Source: JBBAEA01 sp041656175
GTDB lineage: Bacteria > Myxococcota_A > Bradymonadia > UBA4248
Reading direction: 5' to 3'
Length of the DNA: 23,688 bases
Assembly (NCBI GenBank): GCA_041656175.1
Contig: JBBAEA010000044.1
Coordinates: 1 to 23,688 of the forward strand
Part shown: piece by piece, positions 17,076 through 23,409 of the stretch
Layout: each line of letters starts with the position of its first letter
Numbering within the stretch: the stretch's first letter is position 1
The notes under the pieces: generated by a model
Told to the model about the DNA's origin: nothing
The model's database searches: none
The model's input: the letters and a program-made list of their open reading frames with translations, nothing else
Translations under genes and position numbers: made by a program

Positions 17076-17819
17076 TTATAAAATTTCTGCTCGCAAAATA
17101 TAGTCTAAATTCGGATAATGCTTCTTGAGGTAGCTATTTCCTTCACGCTGTAAGGCTCCTTGATCTGGGCTTTCACCGTATTCCGCATTGATGGCGTCGA
17201 CAATATCCATTCCCTCTACCACTTTACCAATGGGTGCAAAACCCATTTGATCGAGTCGGGCGTTATCAACAAAATTGATAAAGAGCTGTGTGGTGCGAGT
17301 ATTGGGACCCGCGGTGGCAAAAACGATGGTGCCTCGTTTGTTGCTTTCCTTCACGGGGTCATCGTTAAATCTAGAATCTCTCCAAAGCTGGGAAACGAGA
17401 GGTTTACCGTGTATTCCAAATTGCGCGACAAAACCAGGTACTACGCGGAAAATTGCAATATCGCTAAAAAATCCGTTTTTAACGAGGTTGTAGAAGCGAT
17501 CCACCCCAAGAGGAGCCCAATCGCGTGTGAGCTCAAGAACAATGTCGCCTTTGCTAGTGCTGAACTTAACCCTGTAGCTATCAGGAGCTTGCTCATTGAG
17601 CTTGGCTGGCTCTAGCAACGCTGATACATCGTCTTGCTTTTCTACGTCTGCATCCTTTTGCTCGGCCGAATCTTTTGCGCTATCTGCGGCTTTGATGTTT
17701 TGGCCGACTTCAGCTTTAGCATCTATGGCCGTGCTCTTGGAATCTTTCGGCGAGCAGCCAAAGGCTGAACTCATAACGAAGAGGGCTACCAATAAAAGAC
17801 TGAGTGCATTTCGTGTCAT
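17076..17819 (-). CDS. Peptidyl-prolyl cis-trans isomerase lipoprotein (cyclophilin type)
   Basis: 247 aa. The N-terminus is a lipoprotein signal: a hydrophobic core ending SAFGC, with Cys22 the probable lipidation site (Ala at -3 is less usual than Leu). An acidic Lys/Asp/Ala linker runs to about residue 75. The cyclophilin domain follows (about 83-240), with FRVVPGFVAQFG containing the catalytic Arg, then RTTQLFINFVDNARLD and GFAPIGKVVEGMD, equivalent to the E. coli PpiA/PpiB motifs. It should catalyse proline isomerisation of envelope proteins while membrane-anchored. The ATG at 17819 follows AAGGAT at good spacing. It is a single-gene unit between two repeat-rich gaps. Confidence 0.92.
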   Translation of the reverse strand: MTRNALSLLLVALFVMSSAFGCSPKDSKSTAIDAKAEVGQNIKAADSAKDSAEQKDADVEKQDDVSALLEPAKLNEQAPDSYRVKFSTSKGDIVLELTRDWAPLGVDRFYNLVKNGFFSDIAIFRVVPGFVAQFGIHGKPLVSQLWRDSRFNDDPVKESNKRGTIVFATAGPNTRTTQLFINFVDNARLDQMGFAPIGKVVEGMDIVDAINAEYGESPDQGALQREGNSYLKKHYPNLDYILRAEIL

Positions 17820-17919
17820 GTTCTATCCTTTCGTTTTAGGTAAAATGACTAGCCACAAAGGCTGGTGGCAAAATGCATATCACATACGAGCTTAGTCCGT
17901 CAATTTTAGCTTAAAGCTA

Positions 17920-18168
17920 GAGAGCTTTGCACGGGGGGGGGGAAACCCTTTTCTTTGTGCCAAAGAAAAGATGTTTCCCCCCGTAGCCCCCTTCCCCAAA
18001 GAAAGCAGTCTTTTAAACGCTTTTCGAATAAAATGTCATTCCACCTTCACCTTGCCTTATTTTATTAGCATTATTAGCTTATATTTCTCTACAAAATGTC
18101 TCATTTTGTTTAAAACTGTATTGGATTTGTAAAATTAAATTCACAATTTCTAGCCGTGCAAAGCTCTC
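17920..18168. mobile_element. MITE-like element, copy 2
   Basis: 249 bp bounded by GAGAGCTTTGCACGG (17920-17934) and its exact inverse CCGTGCAAAGCTCTC (18154-18168). It is the reverse complement of the element at 8381-8705, minus the three-hairpin module. The strong G-run hairpin lies at the left (17933-17980), with TTTTCTTTG/CAAAGAAAA arms. The G tract is 10 long here against 6 in copy 1. I see no exact target-site duplication. No coding potential. Confidence 0.78.
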
Positions 18169-18189
18169 AGCATTTTGCTTTCTTTTTTA

Positions 18190-18268
18190 GTGCCACAGCC
18201 GTTCAGGCTGTGGCCGCTTCGCGCGCGGCCTCAGCCGCGACCAATCGCTGACATCCGTGTCGCGATTG
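18190..18268. repeat. Three-hairpin module, copy 2
   Basis: It matches 8552-8630 with a few substitutions: GCCACAGCC/GGCTGTGGC (18192-18214), CGCGGC/GCCGCG, and CAATCGC...GCGATTG (18242-18268) with a GACAT-CC-GTGTC inner stem. Unlike copy 1 it lies outside the terminal repeats of the neighbouring element, starting about 20 bp after the right end. A GGGGGGTAGGGGGG tract follows, as it does after copy 1. Confidence 0.72.
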
Positions 18269-18401
18269 AAGGGGGGTAGGGGGGAAAGCTCTCCTTCTTC
18301 TATTTTTTCTAGATCTAGACTCAAAATGGCAAAGAAAAGCAAATCTTTTACATTTTTTTCTAGACAAAGGCTAAAACTTACTCTATAAGATTCTTACCCC
18401 C

Positions 18402-18470
18402 CTGCGATGACTTGTAGTCATCGCAGCCCCCAGCGGCGTTGCGCTCCCCCGGCGTGGCGCCGCACTTTTT
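18402..18470 (+). terminator. Pair of hairpins, the second followed by a T-run
   Basis: The first hairpin is a perfect 10-bp stem, CTGCGATGAC-TTGTA-GTCATCGCAG (18402-18426). The second is GCGGCG (18433-18438) with CGCCGC (18458-18463), followed by AC and TTTTTT (18465-18470). The arrangement resembles an intrinsic terminator upstream of the GH31-like gene, but there is no plus-strand gene before it, so it may be another repeat-type structure. Confidence 0.4.
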
Positions 18471-18516
18471 TCTGTAAAAAACCAGAGCCCTCCCCTGCAA
18501 ATTTCTCCATAATATT

Positions 18517-18544
18517 TTGGTTTTCACGTCATATTCGCTACAAT
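18517..18544 (+). promoter_or_regulatory. Candidate promoter for the GH31-like lipoprotein gene
   Basis: TTGGTT (18517-18522), 16-bp spacer, TACAAT (18539-18544). The -10 match is good and the -35 is weak. A start site near 18551 would place the ATG at 18543 upstream of the transcript and so supports translation from 18588, where GGAG (18579-18582) gives good spacing. Confidence 0.45.
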
Positions 18545-18587
18545 GATTCCAGGCGTTTTGTGCGAAAACGCCATCTTTGGAGATATG

Positions 18588-20999
18588 ATGAGAGCAGTAA
18601 AATACCGATTGTGGCTAATTTTATTATTGGGTTTGGGCTTGGCTTCGCTAACCGGTTGTCCAGATTATGAGGATATATACGATCAGTGGCTCGATCAAAA
18701 TAAACCAAAACCGAAGGATCCCATAGAGAAGCCTGACCCCAACGATGATATCGATATTATCGTAAAACCAAAACCTGGTGAAAAGACCGAAATAGTCCCC
18801 AAACGTCCCGACAATGCCCTAAGCTTAAACTTAAACCAGAACGTTTGGGTCTTTGATACGCAAAACTTGCTCTGGTACTTCGAGAACAAAAACTCGTATG
18901 CGAAAACTGAACCCGTCTTTGAACTTCGACATTTAATCGTTAACTATGACCCTAGCATACAACAAAGTAACTTAGCCCTATGGTCTATTGGCGAAATGCC
19001 AGAGTGGAGGCTTGAGAGTAAAGAAGGCAATGAAAATCGTGTAAGTATTCGCGTAGTAGACAATCGAGACCCGCAAGGGCGAGGATTAACATTAGATTTC
19101 GAGCGCGATCTTCATCGAGCATCGATAAAGCTTAAAATTTCTCCTACCAAAGATGAGTTTCATCGGCTAAGCATCGCATGGGAGGATTCAGGAAAAACGG
19201 CGATATACCTAGCAGGAAACGATAAAGACAGCGCAAGGGCGCGTAAAATTCGGCTGCACCACGACAACGACGGACCCTATACACAAGACTCACGCATTTT
19301 TTCGACAAATATCTTAGCCCATAACAGCTACGCAATTTCTTTGCAGACTATAGCGCCAACGTTTTTAGATCTCGGTGCTACACAAGCTAAGCTCCTTCGA
19401 GCAAGTATCGAAGCTACTGGCGTAGAATTAACGATCTACCCCAAAGCAAACACTGAATATAATAGTTCCATCCTTGCATCCTTAAATGCACCCCCGCAAA
19501 GCAAGCTAGCGTGGACGCGACCGCTGTGGCAGATCCCCGAGGACTACAATACAAGCCAGATCATGGAGTTGCTCCAAAACCTTTGTGAAGATGGGTTCTG
19601 TCCAGAACAAATTTTACTCCGTGGCGCCTTTGACCAAGAGCTTGCGCCCTTAACGCTAAAGGAAGAATACGCAGAGCTCAAAGATACGCTCAATGAATAC
19701 GGAATTGGGCTATGGCTGGTAGCTTCGCCCTACGTTCCGCTCTCTCAAATTAATACAGACAATGCAGAGCTCTACCTCGGGGGAACGAAAGCCCAAGATT
19801 TGCAGATAATTATTGACGGAGTGCTCAGTACCTTGTGGGATGCGCGTTCTAAAAAAGCCCTTGACCTCTTCAAGCAAAATGCTGAGTTACTCATGGAAGA
19901 ATGGCCACAAGTTAGGGCTATACTTATGGGGCGAAGTGACGACCTCAATTTGGCAAAACTTGCGCGCTTAAACATCGCACAAGCCGATTACGCCTATTAT
20001 CGAAAGCAGCACAATCACCTCCTAAGCCCAATATATAAAACACTTAGCACAACTTTAAGTGACAATGTTATTTTGGGCGCACAAAGTGCGGGAAACGGTG
20101 ATGAGAAGACGCTCAGCTTTGTGTACTTTAGCGATTCGGCAGATTCTCTTGAGGGGATACACAGAATTTTTCAACGCCAGCTAAACTACATCGCTTCCAA
20201 CTACCGCGCCGCTATAGCCGACGCGCCTGCACTTAAAGATTTGGAGCAAAACCTCAATCTTCTTAAACTCCAAGCCCTCTCCCCCGTCATGCTAATTCCG
20301 CAAATTATGCTCAAGAATTGGAAAGAATATAAAGAAGAACTAGCACCTATCCTAGCCTTTAGACGTAGCATACAACCGATTATCGACGAGCTGTCACGTC
20401 GTTGTTGCAGCCCCATACTACTGCCCAATTCCACTTCCACTGACCCCGAGTATCCCGCCTTCACCATAGGACAAAAATTACTCGCCTACCCAATATTCGC
20501 CAATAAGACTAAAACGCTAAATCTCCATATCCCCGCGGGAGATTGGGTGGAGCTGAGGAGCGGAAAACGCGTTTCGGGGCCGAGCGAATTTAGCTATGCT
20601 ACCCACGACAACTTACCCCTAGTCTTTGGAGCCAATTACCAAATTCTACCGATGAACTTACCACGCATCAATCCTATGCGCACCCACTACGTCGCCGTCC
20701 TCGGTAAACCAAACGGTACTACGTACTTCGGACTTGAGAGCCACTTATCGACACAGTACGATGGCAACGCACAACAAGTTCGCTTTGCCCTCAACCATTC
20801 TGACGCAAAGTTCGTATACTTCGACTTTTTTAATACGAACCCGCAAGTCATCTGTAACGACGTAGCCTTAGAGAACGACGATACTTTAGCCTGGGTAGAA
20901 GCCCCCGATGACGCCAAGGCCGCACTGCGTAGACTTCCTAACCGCGTGATGTTGCGCATGCCAAGCAACGAACTACAAAATTGCTACTTTTTATTTTGA
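18588..20999 (+). CDS. Large lipoprotein with a GH31-like glycosidase domain, possibly inactive
   Basis: 803 aa from ATG 18588, chosen because GGAG lies 5 nt upstream; the frame is open to 18543. Signal peptide with lipobox ASLTGC (Cys24), then a Pro/Lys/Asp-rich linker to about residue 80. A beta-rich N-terminal domain is followed by a barrel-like region from about W309 (WTRPLWQIPEDY) and a C-terminal beta region, where IPAGDWVELRSGKRVSGP and LPLVFGANYQILP match the GH31 pattern of a Gly-Asp-Trp strand and a final Pro-Leu-Phe-Val segment. The stretch YFSDSADSLEG (513-523) aligns by eye with the GH31 acid/base region, keeping D516. The segment around ILMGRSDD (445-452) may correspond to the nucleophile strand, with Gly where Asp is expected. 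Family assignment is moderately secure; activity and substrate are not. Confidence 0.65.
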   Translation: MRAVKYRLWLILLLGLGLASLTGCPDYEDIYDQWLDQNKPKPKDPIEKPDPNDDIDIIVKPKPGEKTEIVPKRPDNALSLNLNQNVWVFDTQNLLWYFENKNSYAKTEPVFELRHLIVNYDPSIQQSNLALWSIGEMPEWRLESKEGNENRVSIRVVDNRDPQGRGLTLDFERDLHRASIKLKISPTKDEFHRLSIAWEDSGKTAIYLAGNDKDSARARKIRLHHDNDGPYTQDSRIFSTNILAHNSYAISLQTIAPTFLDLGATQAKLLRASIEATGVELTIYPKANTEYNSSILASLNAPPQSKLAWTRPLWQIPEDYNTSQIMELLQNLCEDGFCPEQILLRGAFDQELAPLTLKEEYAELKDTLNEYGIGLWLVASPYVPLSQINTDNAELYLGGTKAQDLQIIIDGVLSTLWDARSKKALDLFKQNAELLMEEWPQVRAILMGRSDDLNLAKLARLNIAQADYAYYRKQHNHLLSPIYKTLSTTLSDNVILGAQSAGNGDEKTLSFVYFSDSADSLEGIHRIFQRQLNYIASNYRAAIADAPALKDLEQNLNLLKLQALSPVMLIPQIMLKNWKEYKEELAPILAFRRSIQPIIDELSRRCCSPILLPNSTSTDPEYPAFTIGQKLLAYPIFANKTKTLNLHIPAGDWVELRSGKRVSGPSEFSYATHDNLPLVFGANYQILPMNLPRINPMRTHYVAVLGKPNGTTYFGLESHLSTQYDGNAQQVRFALNHSDAKFVYFDFFNTNPQVICNDVALENDDTLAWVEAPDDAKAALRRLPNRVMLRMPSNELQNCYFLF

Positions 21000-21043
21000 T
21001 ACATACAAGCTGAGCACTCAATATCGCTGAGCAATTGATATCG

Positions 21044-21091
21044 TTTATACACGCGAGCGCATCATTATTTATACACGCGAGCGCATCATTA
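21044..21091. repeat. Perfect tandem duplication of a 24-bp unit
   Basis: The unit starts TTTATACACGCGAGCG and ends CATCATTA, and occurs twice head to tail (21044-21067, 21068-21091). It lies in the gap after the GH31-like gene, followed by AT-rich ATAAATAAA. No known function; probably slippage or recombination. Confidence 0.85.
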
Positions 21092-21130
21092 ATAAATAAA
21101 AGAGCTAGCCGTCTACTAAAACCAGCACTT

Positions 21131-21285
21131 TAGGGGGGTAGCGCAAGATCACCTGAGGAATTCGCTTAGCGACGCATTTTGTGCGCTGGTTCGCCCAATA
21201 GGCGAAACAGCGCAGAAAATAAAGCGGAGCTTAGCGAATTACGAGGGAAGCTTGCGCGTAGGGGGGAGCTTAGCTCCCCCTTACA
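21131..21285. repeat. Palindromic repeat, family B copy 2
   Basis: The architecture matches 3755-3899: GCGCAAG (21141-21147) with CTTGCGC (21251-21257), GAATTCGCTTAGC with GCTTAGCGAATT, and an inner stem with ATTTT-GTGCGCTG pairing with CAGCGC-AGAAAAT and TTCGCC with GGCGAA. It ends with the near-palindrome GGGGGAGCTTAGCTCCCCC (about 21262-21280). Outer sequences are nearly identical to copy 1, whereas the inner stem differs on both sides so that pairing is kept. It lies immediately downstream of the tRNA operon terminator. Confidence 0.85.
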
Positions 21286-21287
21286 AA

Positions 21288-21325
21288 GAAAAAAAAAGCC
21301 AAAGTCGAACAAAATCCAACTTTGG
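21288..21325 (-). terminator. Rho-independent terminator of the tRNA operon
   Basis: On the minus strand, CCAAAGT (21325-21319) pairs with ACTTTGG (21305-21299), a 7-bp stem, followed by C and a run of nine T (21297-21289). It lies 22 nt after the last tRNA, exactly where a terminator is expected. Confidence 0.85.
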
Positions 21326-21347
21326 CAATAAATAGCGAATTTTAGTA

Positions 21348-21420
21348 TAGGTGTAGAAGGACTTGAACCTTCAACCTGCGGATTAAGAGTCCGATGCTCT
21401 GCCCGTTGAGCTATACACCC
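21348..21420 (-). tRNA. tRNA-Lys (CUU anticodon), downstream copy
   Basis: 73 nt with a cloverleaf: anticodon stem CGGA/TCCG around loop CTCTTAA (anticodon CTT), T stem GAAGG/CCTTC, discriminator A. The first acceptor pair is G1-U72, whereas the sister copy has G1-C72. It also differs at two T-loop positions. CCA is not encoded. Last gene of the five-tRNA operon. Confidence 0.93.
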
Positions 21421-21428
21421 ACAAAGCT

Positions 21429-21510
21429 TGCGAAAGGTGGGAATCGAACCCACACGCCTCTCGGCACAGGAACCTAAATCCTGCGCGTCTGCCAATTCCG
21501 CCACTTTCGC
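21429..21510 (-). tRNA. tRNA-Leu (UAG anticodon)
   Basis: 82 nt, class II with a long variable arm. Acceptor GCGAAAG/CTTTCGC is fully paired, discriminator A. Anticodon loop TTTAGGT gives TAG, reading CUN codons. T stem GTGGG/CCCAC. It lies between the two tRNA-Lys genes. Confidence 0.95.
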
Positions 21511-21518
21511 ACACGGCC

Positions 21519-21591
21519 TGGGTGTAGAAGGGCTCGAACCTTCAACCTGCGGATTAAGAGTCCGATGCTCTGCCCGTTGAGCTATACACCC
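21519..21591 (-). tRNA. tRNA-Lys (CUU anticodon), upstream copy
   Basis: 73 nt, same cloverleaf and anticodon CTT as the copy at 21348-21420. The acceptor GGGTGTA/TACACCC is fully paired. T-loop TTCGAGC instead of TTCAAGT. Confidence 0.95.
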
Positions 21592-21602
21592 AAATGTCGC
21601 GA

Positions 21603-21676
21603 TACACCTGGTAGGATTCGAACCTGCGACCCTCGGATTCGAAGTCCGATGCTCTATCCAGCTGAGCTACAGGTGC
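21603..21676 (-). tRNA. tRNA-Arg (UCG anticodon)
   Basis: 74 nt. Anticodon stem CGGA/TCCG with loop CTTCGAA gives TCG. Two weak points: G1-U72 in the acceptor and a C50-A64 mismatch in the T stem (GCAGG against CCTAC). Otherwise a normal cloverleaf, probably functional. Confidence 0.93.
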
Positions 21677-21680
21677 AAAG

Positions 21681-21755
21681 GGTGGATGATGGGAATCGAA
21701 CCCACGGCCTCAGGAACCACAATCCTGCGCTCTAACCAACTGAGCTACACCCACC
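21681..21755 (-). tRNA. tRNA-His (GUG anticodon)
   Basis: Acceptor GTGGGTG pairs with CATCCAC, with discriminator C73 and an extra 5' G(-1) encoded at 21755, the identity feature of tRNA-His. Anticodon loop TTGTGGT gives GTG. First gene of the tRNA operon. Confidence 0.95.
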
Positions 21756-21797
21756 GCGCGACACGTTCTTGCACACTTCAGTGCGTCGAACGCAGCG

Positions 21798-21826
21798 TTT
21801 GTAGCGCAAATTTTTTAATTTGTCAA
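21798..21826 (-). promoter_or_regulatory. Promoter of the tRNA operon
   Basis: On the minus strand: a perfect -35 TTGACA (21826-21821), 17-bp spacer, -10 TACAAA (21803-21798). Transcription would start near 21791, about 36 nt before tRNA-His. The -35 abuts the stop codon of amrS. Confidence 0.85.
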
Positions 21827-22840
21827 CTAAAAATCGTCGAACTGTCCTTCCAGTTTTCGGCCACATTTTTTGCAGTTTGCGCCGTTAAGTCCCGTGATAA
21901 TGGTATCGTAGCGCCAGCGTTCAATGAGCGTGTTCTCGCACTGCGGGCAGTAAGTGTGTGCGGCATGCATGACGTTGCCGAGGTAGACGTAGTTTAGGCC
22001 GATATCGAGGGCCAATTTTTGGGCGCTTTGTAGGCTTTGTAGAGTCGTGGGGTCGCGGTCGAGCATTTTGTGCTGTGGGAAGAAGGCACTGAGGTGCAGC
22101 GGTGTGTGGCAGCCTGCGTGTTTGGCAATCCACTCAAACTCTTGACGCAGCATTTCAGGGCTATCGTTTAGGCCAGGAATGAGCAGCGTTGTAATTTCGA
22201 GCCAAAAGTCCTTTAACTGTGCCAAATATTCGATGGTTTCAAGAACAGGGCCCAGCTGAGCGCCAGTGAAATCTTTGTAGAAATCTTCGCTAAAGCCCTT
22301 GAGATCTATGTTGGCAGCGTCCATGTGTGAGAAAATCTCGTTGCGCGGCTCAGAGCAGACAAAGCCAGCGCTTACCATAATGTTTTTTATACCGAGTTTG
22401 CGCGCCAATTTCGCACATTCTACGGCATATTCACCCCATACTATAGGTTCGTTATAGGTATAGGCGATCATCTTGCATTTTGTTTTGGCGATATCGACGA
22501 TTTCTTCAGGGCTGTACTCTTTGGTCGTAGAATCATCGTATTTGGCGCATGATATGGACCAGTTTTGGCAAAACTGGCATCTTAAGTTGCAGCCCAAAGT
22601 GCCGAGCGAGAGAATGTCTTGTCCGGGATAGTAATGGTAGAGCGGTTTTTTTTCGATAGGGTCGATATTGAGTGCGACTATCCTTGCCCATGCATCGCTC
22701 ACGATTTTGCCTTGCTGCATCGAACGAACGCCGCAATAACCGCGCGCTCCTTCCTTCAACACGCAGAGTCGGGGGCAGAGCTCACATTGGATTTTCTCAA
22801 AGTCTATCGTTTTATACCAGCGTCCATAACGCTTCTTCAT
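21827..22840 (-). CDS. amrS: AmmeMemoRadiSam system radical SAM enzyme (AmrS)
   Basis: 337 aa. An N-terminal Cys cluster (C19, C22, C26, C36: CELCPRLC and GYCGVR) precedes the radical SAM motif C84-N-L-R-C88-Q-F-C91. YTYNEPIVWGEY and DLKGFSEDFY are typical of the pyruvate-formate-lyase-activase-like AmrS group. A C-terminal CPQC...CKKCG pair suggests a small zinc-ribbon-like element. AmrS is part of the AMMECR1/MEMO1/radical SAM triad of unclear chemistry, possibly RNA or protein modification. Neither MEMO1 nor AMMECR1 homologue lies in this window. AAGGAG precedes ATG 22840 by about 7 nt. Its 3' end meets the tRNA promoter. Confidence 0.92.
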   Translation of the reverse strand: MKKRYGRWYKTIDFEKIQCELCPRLCVLKEGARGYCGVRSMQQGKIVSDAWARIVALNIDPIEKKPLYHYYPGQDILSLGTLGCNLRCQFCQNWSISCAKYDDSTTKEYSPEEIVDIAKTKCKMIAYTYNEPIVWGEYAVECAKLARKLGIKNIMVSAGFVCSEPRNEIFSHMDAANIDLKGFSEDFYKDFTGAQLGPVLETIEYLAQLKDFWLEITTLLIPGLNDSPEMLRQEFEWIAKHAGCHTPLHLSAFFPQHKMLDRDPTTLQSLQSAQKLALDIGLNYVYLGNVMHAAHTYCPQCENTLIERWRYDTIITGLNGANCKKCGRKLEGQFDDF

Positions 22841-22985
22841 ATACAGCTCCTTACTTTGCTAAATTCAGATGAACTCGATGTTTATGCTTTTTTCTTGGTA
22901 GATCTTCATTGCGAGTGCAACACGAGACTGCAACAACTTTCTGTTGTATGAATTTTTTGCAAAAGACTCACACTCAGGAGAGTTC

Positions 22986-23409
22986 ATGCAATCTTAGCGT
23001 CACTTTACGATAGAAGATAGATTCCGTCTAGAAAAAGCTCTTCGTGAAGGCGTTTCTATAACGGAATTGGCCAAAATGCTAAACAAATCGCGTTTTGCGA
23101 TTCATAGAGAAATGAAAAGAAATCAAGCTACGAAAGAATCCTAATACAATCCACGAGAGATCAAAGGATGTTGAGCAGCGAGCCCAGATAGGTGACGGGG
23201 AAGGAGACACGGTGCTGAGCGGTGTGGGTAAAGGGTGTTTACTTACGTTAGTGGGCAGAAAATCACGATTTCTCATCGCGTGCGTGAGGAAGTCTAAAAG
23301 CTCGGATTTGCTTTATACCGAGCTAATGGATACACTTCGCAAGGCGATGGATGCTTTGGCTAGAAAGATCGAGCCTAAGATTTATGCTTATGGCTTTTTG
23401 AGAGAGTAG
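22986..23409 (+). pseudogene. Decayed IS30-family transposase
   Basis: ATG 22986 follows GGAG at good spacing, but codon 4 is TAG. The frame then encodes an IS30-type HTH (HFTIEDRFRLEKAL...ITELAKML...AIHREMKRN) until TAA near 23140. In another frame from about 23164, VEQRAQIGDGEGDTV and a segment ending RKSRFLIACV match the start of the IS30 catalytic domain, where the family has GDWEGDT; here Trp is Gly. The middle of the protein and everything past the first catalytic Asp region are missing, and the frame stops at 23409. Two nonsense or frame changes plus deletions make it inactive. Confidence 0.75.

Noticed and set aside
18543..18587. Upstream start for the GH31-like lipoprotein
   Set aside because: It would put 15 residues, including a Cys, ahead of a normal signal peptide. 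The candidate -10 box overlaps it, and GGAG fits the later ATG.
21044..21091. CRISPR array
   Set aside because: There are only two directly adjacent 24-bp copies with no spacers and no cas genes.
21166..21504. Minus-strand open frame of 112 codons starting MAELADAQDLG
   Set aside because: It is translated from tRNA-Leu and tRNA-Lys sequence and the family B palindrome; this is a familiar spurious product of tRNA genes.
21686..21997. Plus-strand open frame of 103 codons starting MMGIEPTASGT
   Set aside because: It is antisense to tRNA-His, its promoter and the end of amrS, another classic false call over tRNA genes.
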